Below are positions 61,601-64,000 of a DNA stretch of 64,000 nt, one piece after another. How positions within the stretch are numbered: position 1 is the stretch's first letter; every line of letters starts with the position of its first letter. The notes beneath the pieces were generated by a model. That model was not told the DNA's origin and made no database searches. It saw only the letters and a program-made list of their open reading frames with translations. This DNA is from Crotophaga sulcirostris (lineage: Eukaryota > Chordata > Aves > Cuculiformes > Crotophagidae): assembly GCA_013397455.1 (NCBI GenBank), contig VYZB01000330.1, positions 1-64,000 on the forward strand, in the 5' to 3' direction. A program made the position numbers and the translations under genes.

Positions 61601-63849
61601 GAATATAATTAATGTCACACAAGTATTGTGTGGAATTTAACCATGAACAAGAAAATTTGAAGGAACCTGTCCCAAAAATAAAGTACATTTAAAAATATCA
61701 GGAGTGCAGCAGAAATTTTGAGAGAAAATATGATAATACAGACTTCTTTTCCAGAAGAAACTAACAGCTGTTAGTATTATGTCATAAGAATATGCTAGTG
61801 TAGATGAAGATTTAAATTCAATTCTAAGAAACTGTCGAGGGGGGTAGTTTCAAGGAAAATCAAGGTATTTACCAGTAGCAGAGAGGTACAGCCAAAGCAG
61901 AGATGTTACTGGGAATGGGGATAAGCATGACTGGAAGAAAAGGACATATCGCTAGCATGGAGTGGGACAGTCTGAGTTGAGGGGGGAGCAATATGATAGC
62001 GTGCCCTTCACTTTGGAAACTACAAGAGATGGCTGCATCAGTTAGCCAGCAGGTATAATTCTGTCAGTCCATGAAGTTTTAACAGATTAAAGCTTTACAT
62101 CTCCGGACTGTAAAGGGGACTCAAGAGAATCATTATTTGTCTATTAAATTATCTTGCGCATGACCGTGATGTGCATTTAATACAATTCGGGAGCGTTGTC
62201 TCAGCCTGTAGTCTGTAATGTATTAAGATTGTGAGCTATTTAGAACAGTATCTGGGGGTGTCGTTTATAATTTAGTTCAACTCATATAAAGCTTTTTTCC
62301 TAATCCTTTGGCCCAAGACTTCCTAGGCAGAGGGTTCCAAACATCTGCCTTGGTGTATGGTGGCAGTACAGCCTGGGCTCGCGAGCTTGTATGCAGCAGC
62401 TACTAGACCAGAGTTGGTACACAGGCCAGAATTGCAGCACAAGCAGGATCCATGTTGAACTGGATGATCTTTAAGGTCCCTTCCAACCCAAACCATTCTA
62501 TGATTCTTTTTGTGTAGATCTGTCTTCTGAATTAGAGGGCACGGACTTAAACTTCGTCAGGGGAGGTTTAGACTTGATGTTAGGAAGAAGTTCTACACTG
62601 AAAGGGTGATTGGCCACTGGAATGCGCTGTGCAGGGAGGTGGTGGAGTCGCCGACCCTTGATGTGTTTAAGGGAAGATTGGATGAGGCACTCAGTGCCAT
62701 GGTTTAGGTGATGNNNNNNNNNNNNNTTAAGGGAAGATTGGATGAGGCACTCAGTGCCATGGTTTAGGTGATGAGTTGGTGTTAGTGTTGGCTTATAGGT
62801 TGGACTTGATGATCTCAGAGGTCTCTTCCAACCTGGTTATACTGTGAAACTGTGTGTATGTGCAACAGTATTGTACAGTGGAACTTCCTTGGCTCATAAT
62901 AATCATTGTATTAATCACTTTTATCTTAATAATGTAAAATATCTCTGCTATTTTGTAGCAGTCAAATTTTCCTCTGAATTTCCCCAGTGTAAAGTAGAAT
63001 AGGGTAAGAAATTTTCAGTTTATCTGATATATTATGTTCATTTTGAACATATAACTGCGCACAATATAAGAAGAAATATTGTTTTGATTAAAAAGAGGAA
63101 AATATCTTACTAATTCTGGAATTATTTTGTTTCCCACTATACAGGCATGTTTCACACAAGTAGGCCTTTTATGTTCAACTAATTTCCTACTTGAGGAAGA
63201 TGAACCTGAAAGCAAAACATCTCAGTCTAAAGAAGTTCCTGCTAGTCTAAGTAGCCTCTCACCAAAAATCATGGCACAAGACTTTGTAAACGTTCATGAA
63301 CTTGAAAGTGCTACTTGCAGTTTCCAGTCAAATTTCAGTTTTGATAGAGGCATCACAGAGGAGAGATCTTCTGGAGCAAGTTCACCTTCACCATGTGACA
63401 GTCCTCTGCTGTGTGTTGCTGAACCTTGTTCTGCTGTACCTTTCTCATTCAATCCTTTGAAAGCTAAGTTTAGAGGAGGAATTAAACTGACTCAACAAAA
63501 ACCACTTCAGACACCTGCCTTTACAAAATCAGATGTTTCTGTGGATGTTTCTAAACCTGCCATTGCTCCTCTCCTTCCAGGTTCTTTGCAAAAACCAGTG
63601 GGAAGCTCGAAACATTTTTTTTGTTCCTCTGCTGTTCCATTGCAGGGCCCAGTGCTTTTTGGTTCACCTACTCCTATAAGTAGAAATTCTGAAAAGACAA
63701 ATGTTGAAAACCAAGTTATTCCCAATTCTTCCATTTCTCAAGCTTATAGAAAAACAGGATTGTCAAACCTGAAGTGTAAGAAAAAGGCACTACGTCAGCA
63801 TAATGCTGTAACTCTTGAAGAGGGATTTACTGAGGAGTTTAAGGTTATG
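25507..63849 (+). CDS. PARP4: PARP4 / vault poly(ADP-ribose) polymerase, partial (30 coding exons, 3' end outside window)
   Basis: PARP4 is the PARP-family member of vault particles; it transfers ADP-ribose from NAD and is classed as a mono-ADP-ribosyltransferase. Thirty exons join in frame to 4440 nt (1480 residues). Order of domains: BRCT (about 1-100), acidic linker, PARP regulatory helices (about 240-360), PARP catalytic fold (about 365-600) with H447, Y487 and E557 as the H-Y-E triad, VIT domain (about 610-740), and von Willebrand A domain (about 885-1050) with MIDAS residues D895, S897, S899, T965 and D991. A Ser/Pro-rich part follows. Human PARP4 is 1724 residues; the vault-binding C terminus lies beyond the window. 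One intron appears to use a GC donor. No break is seen, so the gene looks functional. Confidence 0.96.
25633..27649 (+). other. PARP4 intron after coding exon 1
   Basis: 2017 bp, AT-rich. No CR1 or other repeat that I recognise; an open frame at 26181-26366 has no splice context. Confidence 0.45.
27650..27845 (+). CDS. PARP4: PARP4 coding exon 2 (residues 43-108)
   Basis: Second half of the BRCT domain: [12 protein letters not shown] and the Trp-containing block [13 protein letters not shown]. The acceptor is TTTCAG; the donor ATG|GTAGGT leaves phase 1. Confidence 0.95.
27846..29284 (+). other. PARP4 intron after coding exon 2
   Basis: 1439 bp with a T-rich run near 28558-28570. Nothing coding. 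Confidence 0.45.
29285..29390 (+). CDS. PARP4: PARP4 coding exon 3 (residues 108-143)
   Basis: Acidic, Asn/Glu-rich linker ([15 protein letters not shown]) of low conservation. The acceptor is TTGCAG and the donor TTAG|GTAAAA. It is supported mainly by phase and by its place between well-matched exons. Confidence 0.85.
30085..30700 (-). mobile_element. Solo ERV LTR in PARP4 intron, minus orientation
   Basis: On the minus strand a TATGCATATGTATAGG segment is followed by GGAGCGATCCCCCGTGCACC and CCAGCACTGAATAAAGGCAC, the order seen in avian ERV LTRs (U3 end, R with AATAAA, then U5 with TTCTTTATAACC). The polyadenylation signal is near 30159-30164. A GC-richer U3 extends to about 30700. Exact ends and target duplication could not be fixed, and no internal retroviral genes adjoin it. 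Confidence 0.68.
31084..31162 (+). CDS. PARP4: PARP4 coding exon 4 (residues 143-169)
   Basis: It contains [18 protein letters not shown], close to the human block [16 protein letters not shown]. The acceptor is TTCCAG and the donor AAA|GTAAGC. Confidence 0.95.
31732..31845 (+). CDS. PARP4: PARP4 coding exon 5 (residues 170-207)
   Basis: It contains [20 protein letters not shown]. The acceptor is ATTTAG and the donor AAG|GTATGA; both phases are 0. Confidence 0.95.
32235..32340 (+). mobile_element. CR1 3' stub, ATACTGTG-tail subfamily
   Basis: About 100 bp from ATGGTTTAGATGATGAGTTG to the repeated tail TGTGATACTGTGATACTGTG, in the intron before PARP4 coding exon 6. Confidence 0.93.
32713..32859 (+). 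CDS. PARP4: PARP4 coding exon 6 (residues 208-256), GC donor
   Basis: It contains the block [17 protein letters not shown] and ends ASTELQK. The codon boundary and the human match (LQ-x then LLLEE) require the exon to end at AAG 32859, where the intron starts GCTTGT, not GT. The nearest GT at 32864 would shift the frame. Confidence 0.85.
32860..33756 (+). other. PARP4 intron with non-canonical GC donor
   Basis: 897 bp, beginning GCTTGT and ending TTACAG. No repeat recognised, apart from a short CT run near 33283-33298. Confidence 0.6.
33757..33894 (+). CDS. PARP4: PARP4 coding exon 7 (residues 257-302)
   Basis: Regulatory helical region: [20 protein letters not shown] and [15 protein letters not shown]. 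The acceptor is TTACAG and the donor GAT|GTAAGT. Confidence 0.96.
33895..35874 (+). other. PARP4 intron after coding exon 7
   Basis: 1980 bp, AT-rich, without recognised elements. Confidence 0.45.
35875..36048 (+). CDS. PARP4: PARP4 coding exon 8 (residues 303-360)
   Basis: Helical region: [15 protein letters not shown] and [16 protein letters not shown]. The exon begins right after AAAG, where the first codon GTG AGC itself resembles a donor. The donor is CAG|GTAACT. Confidence 0.95.
36858..37385 (-). mobile_element. CR1 LINE fragment, about 525 bp
   Basis: It opens with reversed tail octamers (AATCATAGAATCATAGAATC) and the GATCATCGAGTCCAACCATA block, then the ORF2 end. Antisense to PARP4; the frame is interrupted. 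Confidence 0.94.
37386..37830. other. GC-richer patch of unknown origin next to a CR1
   Basis: About 440 bp with overlapping open frames on both strands and more G+C than the rest of the intron. It abuts the 5' edge of the CR1, so it may be an older repeat. No splice-supported exon. Confidence 0.3.
37831..38574 (+). other. Rest of the PARP4 intron before coding exon 9
   Basis: AT-rich, with an open frame at 37985-38323 on the minus strand that has no recognised match. Confidence 0.4.
38575..38735 (+). CDS. PARP4: PARP4 coding exon 9 (residues 361-414)
   Basis: It contains [17 protein letters not shown], matching the segment that leads into the catalytic fold. The acceptor is TTCTAG; the donor ACAA|GTGAGT leaves phase 2. 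Confidence 0.96.
38736..40532 (+). other. PARP4 intron after coding exon 9
   Basis: 1797 bp. It holds an alternating AT/purine-pyrimidine stretch at 39424-39467 and several T or A runs. Nothing else recognised. Confidence 0.45.
39424..39467. repeat. AT-rich alternating repeat
   Basis: TACATATATATATGTATATA followed by a second ATACATATGTATATG block; the two halves can pair as a palindrome. Confidence 0.7.
40533..40670 (+). CDS. PARP4: PARP4 coding exon 10 (residues 414-460), catalytic His
   Basis: It contains [18 protein letters not shown] and [15 protein letters not shown], where H447 is the NAD-binding histidine of the H-Y-E triad. The next residue is Ala, where PARPs usually have Gly. The donor is CCAG|GTAAAA. 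Confidence 0.96.
41368..41640 (+). mobile_element. CR1 LINE fragment, ATACTGTG-tail subfamily
   Basis: About 270 bp with the ERFxIGHWN-type block and tail GTAATACTGTGATACTGTG, in the PARP4 intron before coding exon 11, same sense as the gene. Confidence 0.94.
42215..42313 (+). CDS. PARP4: PARP4 coding exon 11 (residues 460-493), catalytic Tyr
   Basis: It contains [20 protein letters not shown] and the signature GSGIYFSDS with Y487. The acceptor is CTCTAG and the donor TTAG|GTCTGA. Confidence 0.97.
42526..42709 (+). CDS. PARP4: PARP4 coding exon 12 (residues 493-554)
   Basis: Catalytic fold: [19 protein letters not shown] and [11 protein letters not shown]. The acceptor is ATACAG and the donor GAG|GTATTG. 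Confidence 0.97.
42710..43436 (+). other. PARP4 intron after coding exon 12
   Basis: About 730 bp without recognised elements. Confidence 0.4.
43437..43465 (+). repeat. (CTTT)n microsatellite serving as polypyrimidine tract
   Basis: About seven CTTT units end four bases before the acceptor ACCAG of PARP4 coding exon 13. Confidence 0.9.
43470..43632 (+). CDS. PARP4: PARP4 coding exon 13 (residues 555-609), catalytic Glu
   Basis: It opens with [21 protein letters not shown]557 is the third triad residue. Its acceptor polypyrimidine tract is a CTTT microsatellite. The donor GAAA|GTAAGC leaves phase 1. Confidence 0.97.
44146..44270 (+). CDS. PARP4: PARP4 coding exon 14 (residues 609-650)
   Basis: It leads into the VIT domain: [18 protein letters not shown] and [11 protein letters not shown]. 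The acceptor is TTTAG and the donor CAG|GTAAGA. Confidence 0.95.
44271..45983 (+). other. PARP4 intron after coding exon 14
   Basis: 1713 bp. An open frame at 44961-45242 has no splice context or recognised match. Confidence 0.45.
45984..46115 (+). CDS. PARP4: PARP4 coding exon 15 (residues 651-694), VIT domain
   Basis: VIT core: [20 protein letters not shown] and [19 protein letters not shown], nearly identical to human. The donor is GAG|GTAAAA. Confidence 0.97.
46340..46426 (+). CDS. PARP4: PARP4 coding exon 16 (residues 695-723), VIT domain
   Basis: It contains [20 protein letters not shown] then AYLMDQDAP. The acceptor is TCCTAG and the donor CCG|GTATGT. Confidence 0.96.
46897..47061 (+). 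CDS. PARP4: PARP4 coding exon 17 (residues 724-778)
   Basis: End of [23 protein letters not shown] and [14 protein letters not shown]. The acceptor is TTTTAG and the donor CAG|GTTTGT. Confidence 0.97.
47381..47427 (+). CDS. PARP4: PARP4 coding exon 18, 47 nt (residues 779-794)
   Basis: Tiny exon [15 protein letters not shown] between VIT and the next beta block, matching the human DTVEKICIKEIG segment. The acceptor CATAG follows a long T tract and the donor is AAAAA|GTAAGT. Confidence 0.92.
47428..49592 (+). other. PARP4 intron after coding exon 18
   Basis: 2165 bp without recognised elements. An A-rich stretch near 48943-49015 may be a degenerate simple repeat. Confidence 0.45.
49593..49674 (+). 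CDS. PARP4: PARP4 coding exon 19 (residues 794-821)
   Basis: It contains [17 protein letters not shown] then WTHKLKIK. The acceptor TTTAG follows a long T tract and the donor is AAG|GTAAAT. Confidence 0.95.
49944..50081 (+). CDS. PARP4: PARP4 coding exon 20 (residues 822-867)
   Basis: It contains [20 protein letters not shown] and [14 protein letters not shown]. The acceptor is GTCTAG and the donor GAG|GTATTG. Confidence 0.96.
50082..51291 (+). other. PARP4 intron after coding exon 20
   Basis: 1210 bp, nothing recognised. Confidence 0.45.
51292..51487 (+). CDS. PARP4: PARP4 coding exon 21 (residues 868-933), vWA MIDAS
   Basis: Start of the vWA domain: [14 protein letters not shown], then [16 protein letters not shown] with the D-x-S-x-S metal site (D895, S897, S899). 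The acceptor is TGTAG; the donor CAA|GTGAGT leaves phase 1. Confidence 0.97.
51722..51792 (+). CDS. PARP4: PARP4 coding exon 22 (residues 933-956)
   Basis: Short vWA exon: [20 protein letters not shown]. The acceptor is TCACAG and the donor ACA|GTAAGT. Confidence 0.92.
51793..52612 (+). other. PARP4 intron after coding exon 22
   Basis: 820 bp. A short local near-repeat of CTAAGTTTGTCTTTTGG and GAGTTTGTCTTTTGG lies near 52062-52099. Nothing coding. Confidence 0.45.
52613..52800 (+). CDS. PARP4: PARP4 coding exon 23 (residues 957-1019), vWA
   Basis: It contains [18 protein letters not shown] with MIDAS T965 and [13 protein letters not shown] with D991. The acceptor is TTTCAG and the donor TTGG|GTAAGT. 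Confidence 0.97.
52960..53425 (-). mobile_element. CR1 LINE ORF2-end and 3' region, third subfamily, 3' terminus missing
   Basis: On the minus strand the sequence reads from a W-A-P-Q-F block through [20 protein letters not shown] and ends at CACCTAGAGCAGG-type sequence without the usual GATGATCTC and octamer tail. It differs from the two other CR1 types here. Frames are broken. Confidence 0.85.
53446..53994 (-). pseudogene. Degenerate retrotransposon ORF1 with SGNH-esterase-like remnant
   Basis: Two minus-strand frames (53797-53994 and 53446-53760) hold remnants of an SGNH/GDSL esterase like that described in CR1-type ORF1 proteins: a [10 protein letters not shown] block between the frames and, near the end, [18 protein letters not shown] then [13 protein letters not shown]. 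The expected D-x-x-H-L motif has Gly in place of Asp. Stops and frameshifts interrupt it. It lies directly upstream (minus sense) of the CR1 ORF2-end fragment. Confidence 0.65.
53995..54557 (+). other. Rest of the PARP4 intron before coding exon 24
   Basis: About 560 bp. The first 250 bp may be more of the same old retrotransposon, but I could not align it. No coding support. Confidence 0.35.
54558..54657 (+). CDS. PARP4: PARP4 coding exon 24 (residues 1019-1052)
   Basis: End of v[22 protein letters not shown] and [13 protein letters not shown]. The acceptor is ATTAG and the donor AAG|GTACGT. Confidence 0.96.
54658..55945 (+). other. PARP4 intron after coding exon 24
   Basis: 1288 bp. A GC-richer patch at about 55320-55680 carries overlapping open frames on both strands, without splice context or recognised match. 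Confidence 0.4.
55946..56116 (+). CDS. PARP4: PARP4 coding exon 25 (residues 1053-1109)
   Basis: It contains [20 protein letters not shown] and [15 protein letters not shown]. The acceptor is ACACAG and the donor CAG|GTAAAG. Confidence 0.97.
56401..56481 (+). CDS. PARP4: PARP4 coding exon 26 (residues 1110-1136)
   Basis: It contains [20 protein letters not shown] and LQKTTGT. The acceptor is TTTTAG and the donor ACA|GTGAGT. Confidence 0.96.
56482..58402 (+). other. PARP4 intron after coding exon 26
   Basis: 1921 bp with several T runs (near 57601, 57728 and 58148). Nothing else recognised. Confidence 0.45.
58403..58483 (+). CDS. PARP4: PARP4 coding exon 27 (residues 1137-1163)
   Basis: It contains [20 protein letters not shown]. 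The acceptor is TTCTAG and the donor GAG|GTTTGA. Confidence 0.97.
59158..59253 (+). CDS. PARP4: PARP4 coding exon 28 (residues 1164-1195)
   Basis: It contains [18 protein letters not shown] and [12 protein letters not shown]. The acceptor is ATCTAG and the donor AGG|GTATGT. Confidence 0.97.
59254..61332 (+). other. PARP4 intron after coding exon 28
   Basis: 2079 bp, nothing recognised. Confidence 0.45.
61333..61482 (+). CDS. PARP4: PARP4 coding exon 29 (residues 1196-1245)
   Basis: It contains [18 protein letters not shown], matching the human [15 protein letters not shown] block. The acceptor is ATTTAG and the donor ATG|GTAACT. Confidence 0.95.
61483..62454 (+). other. PARP4 intron after coding exon 29, first part
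   Basis: About 970 bp before the CR1 cluster, nothing recognised. Confidence 0.4.
62455..62510 (+). mobile_element. CR1 3' stub, ATTCTATG-tail type
   Basis: About 55 bp: AACTGGATGATCTTTAAGGT to CCATTCTATGATTCT. It directly precedes another CR1 of a different subfamily. Confidence 0.9.
62520..62860 (+). mobile_element. CR1 LINE fragment, ATACTGTG-tail type, interrupted by assembly gap
   Basis: ORF2-end and tail with GGATTGGATGAGGCACTCAG-type sequence, ending TTATACTGTGAAACTGTGTG. A 13-N gap splits it, and 47 bp are present on both sides of the gap. Confidence 0.93.
62714..62726. other. Assembly gap (13 N)
   Basis: Thirteen N bases. The 47 bp before (62667-62713) and the 47 bp after (62727-62773) are identical, pointing to an unmerged overlap. 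Confidence 0.99.
63145..63849 (+). CDS. PARP4: PARP4 coding exon 30, low-complexity region (residues 1246-1480)
   Basis: A 705-nt open block in the expected frame after TATACAG, Ser/Pro/Thr-rich and poorly conserved, ending with a basic stretch ([19 protein letters not shown]) that resembles the human RKHRKIPFSKRK segment. The donor ATG|GTAAGT at 63850 is strong, but the frame also stays open to the window edge, so the exon could be longer. Confidence 0.85.
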
Positions 63850-64000
63850 GTAAGTCTTCCGTCAGTAGTCTTTTATATACAGGATGCTGCACTGATTTTG
63901 AAATCCAAGCTGCATTCAGCTAACAAAACGTTTGCCTTAAAAGTTTACATTTCAAGGTTCACAGATGTACAGCCAAAAAAAAGCATGGTAAGGCTGGTAA

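Noticed and set aside
1..64000. tRNA, rRNA or microRNA genes
   Set aside because: I saw no cloverleaf-like box pair or convincing hairpin by eye; a covariance-model search would be needed to exclude small RNAs.

Overview
This window comes from a bird nuclear genome. It is studded with 5'-truncated CR1 LINE fragments of at least three 3'-end types, carries two avian-style ERV LTR fragments, and has short introns around two vertebrate genes whose encoded proteins I recognise by motif and by recalled human sequence. I cannot name the species. The sequence contains one 13-N assembly gap.

Layout. Positions 1 to about 2040 are intergenic with CR1 fragments; a possible 3' end of a neighbouring gene lies at the extreme left. 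CENPJ (CPAP, centriolar tubulin-binding assembly factor) runs on the minus strand from its start codon at 18710 to its stop at 2192. I could place all 15 coding exons. Their phases join without conflict into a 1255 or 1256 residue protein, the one-residue choice coming from a tandem splice acceptor. Positions 18738-21290 hold CENPJ 5' non-coding/intron 1 sequence: a CR1, an LTR 3' part and a 1.2 kb minisatellite of 15-16 bp units. A CpG-island promoter (about 21170-22010) contains two inverted ZNF143/THAP11-type sites and GC boxes. PARP4 (vault PARP) starts at 25507 on the plus strand. I placed 30 consecutive coding exons giving 1480 residues (BRCT, PARP helical and catalytic, VIT, vWA and the start of the low-complexity region); the gene continues past the right edge.

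The two genes are head to head and probably share the CpG-island promoter. Nothing suggests that their products act together: CENPJ builds centrioles, while PARP4 is a mono-ADP-ribosyltransferase of vault particles.

I found no previously undescribed biological system. The most interesting signals are the G-rich minisatellite on the CENPJ sense strand beside its promoter, the paired inverted ACTACA-type sites, an inferred GC-AG intron in PARP4, a tandem NAGNAG-type acceptor in CENPJ, a glycine-to-alanine change beside the PARP4 catalytic histidine, and a probable false duplication at the assembly gap.
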